DNA of 64,000 nt from Numida meleagris (Eukaryota > Chordata > Aves > Galliformes > Numididae): the NCBI RefSeq assembly GCF_002078875.1, contig NC_034409.1:61715874-61779873 (forward strand). Direction: 5' to 3'. The notes under the pieces were generated by a model that ran no database searches, had not been told where the DNA came from, and saw only the letters and a program-made list of their open reading frames with translations. Each line of letters begins with the position of its first letter. Within the stretch, counting starts at the first letter, position 1. The position numbers were made by a program, and so were the translations under genes. Positions 44,839-58,775 of the stretch are shown in pieces.

Positions 44839-47800
44839 CAACCTCAGATAAGGTCAGGGCTGATGTAACTGTACGGCTCTGCACATGGTGGTAAGCAACC
44901 TCGGTCTGCTTTGGATTTTGAGCGGTGGAGCCTTAAAATGCTATAGGACAAGTGGTGCAAGATGCTTGCAGGAGGATGTTAGTTTCTCATTCTTCAATGC
45001 AAGCCCTCTCCAGCTGACTTTTTCTGTACCAGTTAAGCGGTTCAAAGCAGCCCCTTGTTACACATCACAGTAAAGTCATTGTGAGAAACAAAGCGTGATC
45101 ACAGAACCCATGACTGTTTTCCTCTGAAAACTTAATGTCTTGGCTCTGTTTCAATAGTTCATTATTATGTAAGTGCCTGAGGGCTTATGTGCCTGCAAGA
45201 CTCACATGAGTGTTTTGTGCAAGCTGTGGTCATCCTTGAAGAGGTACGATTCCACATTCCTGTACCTTTAGCAGTGCATGCAGCGTGTGCAGCAGTAAGA
45301 TTCAGGTGTGGCTAAAGTGCCTTCTGAAAGGCTTTGTCTTACGTGGGGACTGGTGCTCCTTTAAAACTCAGTACTCCCTCCTTGCACGCTCTGTTCTGAG
45401 GTAACAGGATATTTTGAGCACTTTCTCATTTAAAGCCAAGGGGACTCCGGAATTAGATGGTAATTTAAGTTATGTCTTTGTTATAAATGAACAGTTTAAA
45501 AGCACACTATTTGTTACAACGCTCAAAGTCACCGGTGACGGTGGTGGTTGGGGTTGACCAAAGCATAGCTGCGTAATTCCTATCGTAGGATGGCATTTAG
45601 TCATGCTAATGATGGAGTAATTGGGAATTACTGGCACTTAAAGTTAATTACTAGGCAGACATAAAAAGGAAAGGTGCAGGAGATATGCATTACTGCAGCT
45701 TGCATTTGGGACTGCGTCTTCAGGGGATGTGACAGGTAATGATAGAGCTGCATGGGCGTGTTGTGTCGGGCCATCCGGTCACTGACATGCATGTTGTGTG
45801 CTAAGGCTGCTTGTCCTCAGCCTCCGTTTGCCTTCGAATTTCTGGTTGGATTGTGCTGGCAGCCTTAGGTCGCCTGGTAAGTGGTCTGGAGAGTTGACTG
45901 TAGTAGGAAGCAAGTGGTCTGTAGTGAGAACCAATCCTGCTTTTTGTGAAGGCTTTAAACAACTGTTGGGTATTCAGCTTTGTATAGGAATATACAAAGC
46001 ACTTACTGGATGTACTGCAGTAAGTGTAATGTTTGAGCTCTCTTTTCTGCTTTGTGTACTATGTGAAGTATGGGTGAAGTGGGCTGTATGAAGTCATAAA
46101 CATTCTCCCCGCCACTGAGGCGCAATGAATGTCAGCTTGAAGCTGGCTTTTGAGTGCTGTGTGTTTTACAACTCCAGTGACACAAGATCCTAAGATAAAC
46201 GCAGACTTCATTTAGTGGTTTTAAGAGTCTAACAACATGCCATCAAACAAAGCAGAGAAAATGGCAATGAATTACAGGGAAAGTCTTAAGCATTCCTTGC
46301 TGTTTTCATGCTGTGGTATTTGTCATAGATGATCTTTCTGAAGGTCTGATTTCGAACTCCCAGGCAAACTGAAAGCAGTGCTATATGTGGTTTGATGAAA
46401 CTCCTTTCTGACTTTCTTTGTACTTGAGGCAGATTAACATGCGGGTTAATGTATTTGACAGTAATAAATCAGTTTTAACGAGTACTTGTTTAGCCGAGAG
46501 TTTGACTAAAATATGATATCTGGAGTTACACTGAGCATTTTATGGGGAGTGCTCAAGCTGAGATGGTGAAAAAATTCTCACTTCTCCTGGGCTTGTGCTG
46601 ATACACCTTTATACTTACTCAGATGTAACTAGACACAATTTCATTTAAGTCAAAGTTGTTACATTGGTGGAGGAATCAAGGGATTCTAAGTGAAATGGAA
46701 CGCGTGCATTTTGTTAATAACTGTCAGTGTTTGATATCTGCTCTGTGACACAAACTAAGCATTTTTTCCTTTCTGTATAAATTTATTATCTGGTTTGAAG
46801 GGGATAAAAAGCCACCGTGTTGCTTTCACATCCTCCTTATAGGAATCTCTGACAGTAACCTTCCTAAACCTGAACGCAAAGCCCAAGAAGTAGTGACAAA
46901 TGTGAGGTGAGAGATTGATTGGTGCTTCCTTGTAGGTAACAGCTGTTTGTCAGACAGCAGTAACAAATTAGAGGTTAGGAATACTGGGCGTAAGGCTTGT
47001 GTTTTTGGGGGATGTGTATTTTAGTGGTTAACTGCTGCGTGTTACTCTGCGAAGAAGGTGCAAGAGCTTTTTGTTTTGTTGTTCTAAGCTGTGTTTCTCA
47101 GGACTGAGGCTTACAAGAAATTCATATGTTTTCTGAAATGAGATGACACTTAGTGTGACAAGCTTGGCTTTTAAGTTGGAGTCGATAGCTGAGGTGTATG
47201 GAAGTGTGAAGTAGAGATGTGACTTGAACTATAGTCGCTCTTCTGCACTTCAGAAGGAAAATTACAACAGCATGTCAGATATTTGGTGGGATGTTGAGGT
47301 GTTTTATTTCTCATTTTTCTTCTGCCTTAAACTCCTGCTCTCGCTTTGAGAGGCAGCAGAAATCTGTGGCATCAAAGTGCTGCGTGACAGTCTGCACACG
47401 ATTCATTGAAGAAGCTGAAAATCCTAATCGGTTAACTGACTGTCTAATCTTCATTAGGGAATCAAAATTGAGGCAAATTGACTGTTTTGGTTGGAGTCTC
47501 TGGAAAGAGGTGAGTCATTCCAACTTGTCATCAGGGTAGTGCCTACTGTCTCCTTGGGTGCCTTTGGGGAGCACTGCTGTTTAGGGACTTCTAGAGCTAG
47601 TGGTGACTTCTGGTGCTTAACACCCCATAATGGAGTTATCCCTCGTTCTCTTTAAATCTTCATTCTGAAGCAAGGGTTTGTAAGGTTTGCTATTTGCTGC
47701 ATCAAGTACAGCTTCCTTCTGTGTTTGAGGTAGCTGTCTGCTAACTGTGACCTTTGCTTGGCTAACAGAAAATGCTGGGTGTCTTCACTTTGTTGTTGTT

Positions 47801-50800
47801 TTGGGTGGAGCTTTGTTATTGTAGATAGGAAGATTGAGAAGCCTTGTGCTGTGTTGGAATCTTACCGAGATCTTGAGTGGTCAACGCTGGTTTAAAATAC
47901 AACTTCACTACTGTAAAGCAAATCCTCTACTACATGCAAAACCATGAACAAATCATTCACTAAATATACAAAACGTGATGTAAAAGATTTCAACTACTGT
48001 TGATTGCCTTGCACACAGTAAAGGTAGACTTCGGATTTCATATTTCATACATGGAAGGCTTGTGTCACTTCATAGTGTTGTTTCCCTAGCTACAGCTGCT
48101 TGCTTCTCTTCGTAGGTCAGAGCATGACTGTTTCTCCGGGCAGGTCAGTTGTCATCTTAAGATTTTACTTCTCTTTTAACGTTAACAAATGCGCACATAG
48201 TTTACTGACTATTTTCTTGGGATTTACACCTTTGTCACTGTCTATTTCTTTCCCTGAAAGCATCCATGCCATTACTACCAATGCTGTCAATACCGTAAGA
48301 ACGTTTCATACCTTTCACAGTAGTATATCTGGCAGTATTTATGTTCTCTTTACACCTAACCCCCTATATAGAGTTCTTGGCTGGATTTCCGTGTACATCA
48401 CTGGCGTACAGCTGAGCCTTTGGCTTCTCTGTACAGCACTGAGTCTCTGCTGGGAAGCTTGGCCTGCATTCTCTCAGTACTGATGCTGGCTGGCTGTGGC
48501 TGTATGTGGCAGATGAATCTGAAGGGCTGCTTTGCCTCTCAGTCACAGCTGTGGATGCAGTAGTTAGTCTCTGCATCAAAACCATACTGAATTACTTATT
48601 TCTGTTATGGAAGGATAACAAGCTTGTTCTGGAATGTGATCTCTTTTTTTTTTTTTTTTAGGTGTTGTGTCAGTGTAAGGTATTTTTTCCTCTTTCCTAA
48701 ACAGTTTATCTGAATAGTTCTGCATGTATTAGCATCCCTTGCAGATGCGGTTGGGCTAGGATAAGAGTACCTTCAGTGAGTATTTAAAAACTAGGACAAA
48801 TAACTATTCAGTAGTTTGACCCAGTTCTTGCTCTCTGCTCGTGTTCCTCCTGTCTGGGCCCGTGTCCAGGAAATCAACCCAAATTCCTACCCTTCCTACT
48901 CCTAAGAGTGTGGATGCTTATCGACTTGGCCACGCTTCCTTCCTTTTCGTAGGGTTTCTTGAAGAAATCAGATGTCTTCTGCGATGCCTGAATTTCTTTC
49001 TGAAAATAGAAAATAGGCAGTGACTGCTTAGCAGACTGTTGTTTGTATTTAGATGCTGCCATAGGAATGTGTGTAAATACGTGGAAGGCACTTTGGTGCA
49101 AAACATTATTGACTGGGTCACCCTGTAATGAGGATTTCCCTCTGGGGAAGAGTATTACAAGTTCAGATGGCCCACTTGGTTGCTTTACCTGGGGCTGATT
49201 CAGACTTCGTTATTCTATTGTAATTTTCCTGCAGTGCTTTAAAGACTAATAATGCTTTTCAGAATTGCAAAATGGGAGAAGAAACTGAGGCCTCCACCCA
49301 CGTTGGTACATTCTTGTTTATGGGTGAAGAGGAAGTACTTTGTGTGTGTGTGCAAAAATAATGTGTGTGTGTAAGTAAAGCCAATGATATATCATTATTA
49401 GCTTAATAAAAATCTCAGTTGTCTAGCTCAAGATTCATTAGTCTAGATTTAGGTCTTAAAGAAAAAGAAGGAGCTTTTAAAAATGCAGTTGGAATACTTA
49501 CCTACAGGAAGAAAAAACGATGAATGTGACTAAAATGCTCTCACACTCTAATTTCTGGCCTTTCTTTCAGTGACACTCCCCCTTCCACTGCTGTTTTGAG
49601 TCTTGACATCAGCAGCTTTGTGCTGCTGGGGAGGATGCCACTGAGATGTCACCTTCTGGAGTCCTCTGCTGGAGGAATATGATAGCAGTGTTGCCTGTTT
49701 CTTCTTCCTACCTCTAAGATCCACTTAGGGATTTTTTTTTTTGTATGTTTGCTAGCATGCTTTTACACCTTTTTCTTTCTTCTTTGGTCTACAGCTGCAG
49801 GGTGCATCTAGATTTACTATATATGGTGCCCTTTCCATATGTCAGTTCCTATTTCTTTGTTGCTCCTAAAGCCAGATTTGTCCAGCTCCGGGTCTGTCTT
49901 TTTTCCTTACCAGTTGCTTAGTGAGTTGTTTATAGCCTCAGGGTCTCTGGAGGCCCGAGTGCCCTGTCTCTGTCCTGTGCCTGTACTCTTTTGCCCTGTG
50001 TCCTGTCTGTCCTCAAGGCCACTGCTGTCATACCAGTCCTGTATTTCTCTACATCCCTGAAAATAACTTTCTGCAGAGGAAAAACTGCTCGTCAGTGCTA
50101 TCTGTTTAAACCTGTGGTTTTGTCACACAAAGATCAAGAAAAGTAAAGTAAATTAGGCATAGTCAATTAGCCAAGATGCTGCCCCGGCTAAACCAAGTAA
50201 AACAGAGCTCTGGGGCAGGTCGGGAAGAGTTTGCAGAGCAAGCCTGACCAGCCTCAGTCCCTTAGGGCCTTGCTGTGTTACATGGCTGCACAGCTGCTCA
50301 TCCTCCTGTCAATGTAAACGCTGTTGCTCTGCAGCACATCTAACATATTTGCTCCCCAAAAGCTTCCCGGTTACCTGAAAATTAGCTTGGACCATGTTTA
50401 TGATCTTAAGCCATTTCAGACTTAAAGTTTATACCAGTGTGGCTGTGCTGATTAGACTGCGGGCCACAGCTGTATTAGTGAAAGACTTCTGCGGGGAATG
50501 CGGTTATGCCAGCAAAAATTCTTAAGCCAAGATGGTAAAACAAACTGCAGCAAGATGGCTTCTTGTGAGAGTGCCTTGGTCTAGCTGGTGACTCTAGATG
50601 TGTTTTGAGTTTAGGCTACATCTCTAAGGGCTCGCATGCATACAGATATCAATTTGGGTTCTTAGTGTTTTATCAGTACTCTGAGTATCATAAGTAGACT
50701 GGGGGTATTCTCGCTTGCTCTCCTTTGTTATACGGCAGTAGTTTTGAATTACATCAGTGTCCTTGGTCTTGTTTCAAAATTGGAGATGTCCAGTGTTTCT

Positions 50801-51458
50801 TTCCAGATAATGCTGCTTATCTGAAAGAGTGGTGCTGGGTGACAGCAGGTACTAAAGGTTTGCTTAGGCTTATTCTTAACTCTCAGCTGGGATCATCTTT
50901 TCAGAAAACGGGCTACATCCTGTCATTTGCATTAAGGCTATTAAGCTACATATCATGAAAGTAACTTTACCTGGTCTTGTCTAGAACTTCACCCATTTGA
51001 CTAAATCTGTTTCTAACGAATATAGGTTAGATGCAGTCTTGTTACAGCAGATTTTTTTTTCTTGGGTTCTTGGTGGTTAAGAAAGTATCAGCAAAAAATA
51101 CATTCAAATCAGGAGTCTTGGTAAAGTGTCTGGTTTGCTAGGCCAGGTGCGGTCTGCAGCTGGTTAGCAGGTCGCGGGAAAGATGATGGCATGTGTGTAT
51201 ATGACAGCTAAATGATTTGGTCCATGGAGAGCTGTCAGTATGTAAGAGGTTAGGAAAATACTGTCTATAAAACACAGAAAGCTTTAAAAGCTTACATGTG
51301 TGGTCCAACCCTCTGTCATGTTGCCCTGCCTGCTTATCTGATGGTGTACTGAGCCAGCCCAATGTGCCAGTTTGATGGAAAATGGTTATCTCATTCTCAG
51401 CCCTGGGTTGGTGCTTCTCCAGACAACCCTGGGATGGACTGTGACAAGTGTCTGGTTT

Positions 51459-51472
51459 GGGGGGGGGGGGGG
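51459..51472. repeat. 14-G homopolymer
   Basis: An uninterrupted G run preceded by TCTGGTTT. It is prone to length error in assembly. Confidence 0.9.
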
Positions 51473-53899
51473 AACAGATGGACAGCATTGGGGCTCCCCA
51501 CTTTTGACCGCATCCAGACCTTCCATCTACACTGTCACAGCATCTCTTAAACCAGCCATTGAGGCAAGCCTCTGGAACCACTGAAGCTACTGTTTTAAAT
51601 GCATCCTGCTTGAATTTTGCAGCCTAAAGCGTGTGTATTCCTCTTTGTTTTTAAAAACAAGGCAGAAGTAGCTGTTTTTGCGCAGTTGCTCCAGGCGTTA
51701 GTGTTTGCCTGCACTGTAAAGGATCTCGCTTCAGTTTCTAGAGAGATTGAATCCCACACTTGCTGGGAGGAGGAGAGTGCTTGTACCTGCCAGCGCAGAG
51801 GAATGTTTGCTCTCTGGATTGCAGCTGCTGTTGATCTGGTGCCATTTACATTCTCATGCAAAGATTCTCTGTAGAGGGGAGAAATGAATGTAAGTTCAGC
51901 TTACTAACGTAGCGGTGGATTTTGGTGCCTGTTCCAAAGACTTTGTTTTTCATGGTCACCCGACCTCTCTTGTGTGAACTGGGTGTCTTTGAGGCAGGAG
52001 TTCAAAGGCTGCATTCTAAAAATCTTGGTTAAGATGAGAAGTTATGTCTGATTCCAGTCTCTCACCTTCAGACAATCTGCAATCCAAAGCGTTGCTAATG
52101 AAAACCGACTGCAGCTTTTTTCCTTTCTTTTTTGTGGACAACTGTGAAGCAAGTCGGTGCGAGTTAGTAAGATGCCGTAGAAATAAAATCATAAAAGGGC
52201 ATGAAGATAGGACGTTTTTCGCTTGGAGAAACCAAGCCGTTGGATGAGAAATGAAACAAAGCTTTCCAGGTCTGGGCTGTGGCTTTCTGTGGAATGCGGT
52301 GTGAAAAGAACTTCTGTTCCTCATTTTATATGGCTTCAGTGACAATTCTCTTGGCTTCGGTTTATTGAAGAGTAAAATTAATTTACTGCAGCCGTCCAGT
52401 CTGTAACAGCCGGACGTGGGACGCTGGGGGTGGGCCAACCTCTGACACGACGCCTTCCACCAGTTACAAGACCGGGCTCCAATTTGCAGTACAAATTGGA
52501 CAAATGTTGTAACAATGTAACGGGATCCTCTGAAATGGATGCATTCAGTTAATGTGGGCAGGCTCTTGGCTCCTTCCCTTTCTTCGGATCCAAACGCATC
52601 AGAATGTGCCTGATTGTTTGCCTCTGCAGCCTGCTGTGAAATAGCTTAGGCTGAAGTGTCCACTGACAGTTTACAAGTTACAAAGACAGCTTTTTGGCCG
52701 CTGACCCTCGGCGGGAGCCTAATCTTTGTAGATGTCTCTTTGTCTAGGGAAATTGCATCTCAGAGGAGAGGTGCTGCATTGCTTCCTCCTTGTTCCTCCT
52801 TCTTTAAAGATGACCGCCCAAAGAATTTTTATTGCCTAATTTATAAGTTTCCTTCAAGGTACCTTAAGAAAACATGGTTTTCCATGATTATCTTACTTCC
52901 TCCGTTCGTAGGCACCCTTGTTGGTGTTATTTTAGAGTGTGTAGTTCAGGAGAGTACTTGGTAGGCTGCAAGTCTTTGACTCCTTCATTGAGAAAGGCAT
53001 GGCTCATTCACCAAAAGGCTGATTTACTTTTTTGAAGGGGGGAATAAGAATCCCTTATTTCAGGCTGTGCTCTTGGATCTTTTGGTATTATTGTTTTGCT
53101 AACTTTCTAGCTGTGATCTTTCAGTTTGGGGGTTTAAAATGTACGGAGCGTGAATCTCTTCTGCACTGTGCTATGCGCAACAAAGAAAGCAGCCCACCAG
53201 CAGATACCCCATCCAGGTAATTAGTGACCCAGCATGGATTAGCTGGGCCACATCTACAGGTGAAGCTCAACAACAGTCTGATTCACGTGATGCAGCTCTT
53301 CACGTGACTTCCTCTTCCTCTCTCTATTACCCAGAGTGTATGCTCCCATTTCCTGTCTGTCTACAGTTCTGTGATTCTGTCTGTATGGGCACTTGTGCTT
53401 GTCTTGTTTCCCCAGTAAGCGGAGCAGGTTACTGCACAGGCAGAGAGCTGAACTATCATCATCCCACCACCACAGAAAGAATGCCAAAGCCAATCAAACA
53501 AAAAAGCCCAGTCCAAAACAACCTGCCGACATCTCACAATTGGTAAACACAGCTGAGGACCAGTACTGTAGGGAGTGATGAAATGTGATGTATGATTTGA
53601 GCAAAAAAAAAAAATGCCAGCATCACCTGATAAAAATGTAAGATGTTATATGATGTTACTGAATAGTGCTGTTGTTACTCCCAATTCACTGGGGAGGGAC
53701 TGCTTATGCAGGACCTCTCTAGAAGAAGTTTGTAGGTTGAAATATATCTCTAAGGAGGCTTTTCATGCACTTAAGCCCTTCTTTCAACATTAATGAATGT
53801 TGGTGAGAAATAATGCAGCCTGAAATTTTCATGACCTTTTGTTCTTTTGATAACTAAGCTCCGTTGGGGATAATGAACTAATATTATGAAGGTTAGTCC

Positions 53900-54710
53900 T
53901 GGATTGCTCATTAAATATTGCTCATGCTAGTCTGAGGGATAGTTTGAAGAGGATGAGCAAGGAAAAAGCATAGTGGATGCCACTGGTTTTCTAAACAGGT
54001 AAAGTACTAAGGCCTGAACTGTAGGCATCGAACCAAAGTTGACGTCTAGATGAATCTCACAACGCAGCATTATATGTCATCGATATCCAATCGTTAGTGA
54101 AATATGATCATTAACAAAATGTGTATCTTGGATGACACATCTCATTAGCAAGAGATATAGCTTAGATGAAATGCTGTGGGAATGTATTAACCTTTCCTTG
54201 TTTAGAAGCATAGTGTCAAGACCTACTAGGACACATACTTCCTTGGTTCCTCCTTGAGTCCTGGCCGGGCTTGAGGTGGAATCCAAAGGGAGAATGAAAC
54301 CAGGTGTTTCCACCTAATTGTCATGTAGATTTGTTTATTCGGCAGTAGAAAAGCTGGACCCTCTTGTAGCAGAGTTGGAGACCTCACCTACCAGTGGATG
54401 CACTGCACAGGGCCTCCCAGTTGCTGGGAAAGGCTCTCCAAATCCTCGCTGCAACCGGGGCTCCCCAGCGGCTGCTGATCTGGATGATGGCCAAGTATTA
54501 GGGCAACTGGTGATATATCTTTCTTAATCACTGTTGCTATCCTCATGTAGTAATGGCTGGGTGCATTGCCTTGCTCTGTATTATTCTTGCTGTATTGCTT
54601 GTTATCTTGTTGCTTTAAAGTTAAGTAAAGGGAAACGCACTTCTTTAACTTGGTGTCTGTGACCTTTGTGCTGAGCCTGTCCACTGGCGAAACAACAGGA
54701 AAGTTTCTGT
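53900..54710 (+). mobile_element. Possible retroviral LTR remnant
   Basis: The right half has an LTR-like order: a T-rich stretch with TTGCTGTATTGCTTGTTATC, then TAAAGTTAAGTAAAGGG, then CTTTAACTTGGTGTCTGTGA and GTGCTGAGCCTGTCC, reminiscent of the R-U5 end of avian endogenous retroviral LTRs. No internal viral genes are seen. Both ends are guesses and no target-site duplication was found. Confidence 0.3.
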
Positions 54711-57367
54711 CAGGCTGTTGATAGATGAGAGGAGTGGAGAGAGGTGACATTTTCACTCTTCTTGCTAATACCAATCATGGACAGAATGAAATAGCTCTTA
54801 AGGGATTGTTGTGCTGCTTATAGGAGGGACGTGCTGGGAAGGGCTGAGTGCTGGAGAGATTGCTTCGCCTAGGTGGTGCAAAGTAATATGACCATCTGGT
54901 GACTGTTCTATCACAGGGGGGAAAAAAAGAGTTACAAATCTCTCAAACTTGTCTACAAGTATTACCCTTAGAGTGCTTTATTTGCTTTGCTACCAGGACA
55001 CATTGGTAACTCAGGGTAGAAAGCCAGTCCTCATGCCAGGCAAGTTCTGGAAGCTTAGAAGGGCCGTGTGACTTATTGAGGAAGGTTACTAAGCTCTTGT
55101 AGTCTTTTCTCTTGAGAATATCCAGGAAGGTCCTACAAAGAACAGCACCGTCATCCTGTGGTGCTTAGGCTTGTGTAACTACTTGTTCCTTGTCATCTAG
55201 AGGATGACACCCAGGGGGTATTTGGTGTCCTACATATGCTCGGTAACTGTGGATGTTGACTCCTCTGCCATTGCCCAATTTCTGTGAGCTGCTGAAATAG
55301 TTCTGCCTTCTGAATCTGTTCTCAGAAAGCTAAGTTGTCTCTAGCCATAAAGTGGTGCTGACCGCCCTTGCTGTGGGGTTGACCTCTTCTGAACTGGGGT
55401 GGAGCGAGCGGTTGGGAGAGATGAATGCTTGGGCTATTGCAGCTTGTGGTGGTTGCTGCATAGTGAGTCAACAGATTGACAGAGTGCTGGGTTTTGCTTC
55501 TAGAATGTAGGGTAATATCAAAGGGTTAGTTCTTTCTAAAAGCTGACGCAGCCTTTATAAGTTTTGTATATTAAAATAAATATAACAAACTCTGTAGATT
55601 CTTTTCTCAGCTGATCTTAAACACAGCAGGAACTAATTGATCTAGATGCAGATATTATGCCTGTTATATATGCAGTCATTAAGTAGTTCTAGTTGTATGT
55701 GGCAACTTCCTTTTTTAAATAGAAACTAATTTTAATGAGCGCTCTAAGTTTCTGCATGCTGCAAAAAAAAAGGCGTTAAATTTGAGATGTGTAATTTCAA
55801 ATGCAAAACAACCTCTTCCAACACCTGTCCTATAGTTTTCTGGTTTTTGTTTTCATGAACTGTCTGCCCTTAGGGACAGAATGGAACGACAAGCCTTCTT
55901 TGTTGAGCGTTTTAGCTGCCATCTTCTGGCTAGATGCTACTGGCCACACTTAAACTATGCCCCGTATACTGTAAGAGTGGGCATATTATGCAGAAAGATT
56001 TCAGTGCTAGAAGGGCTATGTGGAACCATCTTAGTCCATTGAGCAATTCTGCTGTAATTTCAAGACACAATGAATTCTATTTCTGTGACGCTCTGAAGTT
56101 CACCTCTGCTGCTGAATGCAAATCTGACTGGCGGGAGGTAAAATACATCTTTTATTTTTAATCCCAATGATTGCTTGGCAGAGAGTGCTAGCTAAGTAAA
56201 TCTTCAAGGCCTGATTTCAGAAGTCTCTTGGCATACTTGCATCTTCTCGTATTAGCAGAACCTTTCGCAAATGCATTAGCCAAATGTGGCTAAGCCTGTT
56301 GTGTCGGTACTGTCTTTGAGCTGCTCCCACAATGTCATAGAGGTGCAGGGTGATGTAAGGACATGCTCTGAGGCAACGTAGCAGGCAATGCAGCACACAG
56401 TAGCAGTCCTATTGCTTAAAGCTGATGGAAGGGGAAAAACTAGTAAAACTTGCTGTTTACCAAGTAAACGGATGTGGCCATTTGAGGTGTTACCTTTCTG
56501 ATGGAGGTTACTGACCCTGTAGTGGCGCGCTAGCAGAAAGGTGGGCATGCCATCTGCTCTGCTCTTGTGCTGTAATTGTACCTTCCTGGGTGATGAAGGC
56601 AGCGTGCCACGCTGAGCTCAGACAGCCGAGGTGTGTGCAAGGTCTGCAGTCTGGTACCTGCTCATTAGCAGCTCTCTTCCCTGGAGACTGCCGGGCAGCC
56701 GAGGGGAGATAACGTTACAAACTGCTGCAGCAAAATTAACGATAGCACATTTGACAGAGCTGAGAATTATCTTGCAGTGATCGTATATAAATGAGATTAA
56801 TTCCTTAGAGGAAGGGGGTGCTTTATTTGTCGGCCTTTTGGAGGTGATGTTTTATTGTGAGACTGCCAGTATCAACCCCTCATCTTATCTTTTTAATTTG
56901 CCCTCTTATATTATGACAAAGTTTGGCATCTTTTATTGGGTTTTAAAATTCCAGTCTAATTATGCGCTCTGGCAAGTTGAGACTTGTTAGATGGGTTATC
57001 AGTGTTGCACGTTAGTCACATCTAAGTACTTATATGCTGCAGGAGCAGAATCAGACCAAGCGATTATTAGTATAAAACCAGGGGTTTCTCATTCAGAGTG
57101 ACTCTGCAGTGTCAGCTGAGCGCTAATTCATTCTTCTGGTTCGTGGTACTCAGAGATCAAAACGCCCCGGTTTTGTGCCTCCCAGGACAAGTGGTGCCAA
57201 ATGGGTATCTTTCAGTCACAGTGACTACTGGGTACCGACGTGCAAAATAAATAGGTAACCAATAGTACTCTTGGATAAAAAGCTCATTAACGAGCTATCG
57301 TCAGGTAGTATTGGGGAATTTAGTTAATCTTTGGCATCTTGAGTTAAATTTGTCTCACATCTTCTTT

Positions 57368-57600
57368 GAATCATAGGATCGTAGAATCATAGAATGGCCT
57401 GGGTTGAAAAGGACCTCAAAGATCATTGAGTTTCAACCCCCCTGCTGAGTGCAGGGTCGCCAGCCGCTAGAGCAGGCTGCCCAGAGCCACGTCCAGTCTG
57501 GCCTTGAATGCCTCCAGGCACGGGGCATCCACAACCTCCTTGGGCAACCTGTTCCAGTGCGTCACCATCCTCTGAGTGAAAAACTTCCTCCTTAAAAAAA
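57368..57600 (-). mobile_element. CR1 LINE 3' end, reverse strand
   Basis: The inverted tail GTAGAATCATAGAATGGCCT is followed by AAAGGACCTCAAAGATCATT, GGCATCCACAACCTCCTTGG and AACCTGTTCCAGTGCGTCAC. It lies about 750 bp before the ADIPOR2 coding exon. Confidence 0.92.
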
Positions 57601-58351
57601 CCTTCCTTTGTATTGTTTTAAGTGTAAAATACAGTTACTTTTCTGTGTAGATAGCTTGGCTTATGGTTTTCTTTAGGAATTATCGATTTTCAGTTGTTTG
57701 GATAGAATGAATGGCGTCTAAAGCTGTCTAGTCTAACTCCTTCTGTAAGTTAAGGTACAAACCCATTGCTAGCAGTAACTGTGAATGTGCTAACTTAAGC
57801 AACAGAAACAACGTGATCACTCTGTGTACTACTACCCCACTTTTACTCTGGCTAGAGCTAGTTGCTGCTGAGCTCTGTGTGCTTGCTGCTGTCCATGCTG
57901 CTATATCAGTGCTTAATGTTCTAGTTTTAGTGAAGCCCAGGCAATTTGAAATGAGTCTCAGAACCACAAAATTCTGATAGCTTTAGAATGCCTGTGACAG
58001 GTGCTTTAATTATGACTAGTATCGACAGCCCAACATTTGTAACTTTGTAAAAATAAAAAGGATTTGTAAGAACACAGTTGCGCTTCTGTAAAGGTACTGT
58101 GAATTTCTGGAATGCATTTTCAGTCATCTTTCAAACTTAACTTGTGACTATGAACACTTGTATTTTAACACAACATAAGAATTCACTGTCCAGCAATGTA
58201 GAAGTCTGTACAGATGACGATGTGGAAATTTGGGCACGTGTAAAGGCAATCATCATAGCCGTCTAGCAGCTTTTGGGCATGTTCTCCTTCCAGCCAATTC
58301 TTACACTATTCATTTTAACTTCAGTTTATTTATACAAACTCTGTCTTTCAG

Positions 58352-58419
58352 AGCCAACGTGTGATCAGCCAAACCGGATCAAGAGGAAGCAGAATATTTG
58401 AGAAGGCTCCCAGCATCTC
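58352..58419 (+). other. ADIPOR2: ADIPOR2 5' UTR part of the start-codon exon
   Basis: The acceptor is CTGTCTTTCAG|AG at 58351/58352. The 68-nt leader has no ATG and carries an in-frame TGA at 58399-58401, seven codons before the start. The coding frame therefore cannot extend upstream. Confidence 0.8.
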
Positions 58420-58587
58420 ATGAATGAACTAACGGAACTCGATAATGCTGGTTCTCCAGAGCCAGGTCTGCGGCTCAGAAAAGGACACATGTCTGACTCT
58501 GCAACAACACAGGCAGCCTTTGAAGAGGACAGCTCTGAGCAGAGGCTTCTTTTAGTGGAGCCACCTCTGTCTTCTAATCAGGAAAAT
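58420..58587 (+). CDS. ADIPOR2: ADIPOR2 first coding exon (residues 1-56), adiponectin receptor 2, partial gene
   Basis: The ATG at 58420 opens 56 codons ending at GAAAAT|GTAAGT (58587/58588, phase 0). The protein begins MNELTELDNAGSPEP and continues GLRLRKGHMSDS. This aligns with the start of mammalian ADIPOR2 (MNE.TE...PEP..RLRKGH) as I remember it, followed by a divergent acidic, Ser/Glu-rich stretch. Family knowledge: ADIPOR2 is a seven-transmembrane PAQR-family receptor with an inverted topology and a cytosolic N-terminus. It responds to adiponectin and is linked to ceramidase activity and fatty-acid metabolism. No membrane segment is encoded here, and the EFVCKVWEGRW region and the helices must lie past the right edge. 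The position downstream of WNT5B agrees with vertebrate synteny. Confidence 0.88.
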
Positions 58588-58775
58588 GTAAGTTATATGA
58601 TTATCTGTTAGGGTGGCTGGGATAAATGAGTTCTTGTGCAAGCGCTTCATTCACTGGTTGAAAGAAGTGCCAGAGCTGTGAACTGAGAGTCTACAACCAC
58701 CTTATACCTGTTAAATAATTGTAATAAAACCAAGGAGGTACCAGAAATACTCAGCTGAATGTATGAGATCTTCAC

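Larger units (their letters stand above)
38867..58351 (+). other. ADIPOR2 intron 1 (about 19.5 kb, inferred)
   Basis: Mostly unique, AT-leaning sequence with few repeats: CR1 tails at 42236-42362 and 57368-57600, a 21-A run at 44818-44838, a 14-G run at 51459-51472, and a possible LTR remnant at about 53.9-54.7 kb. I see no coding exon or structured RNA. The start coordinate depends on an unproven exon 1 donor. Confidence 0.6.
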
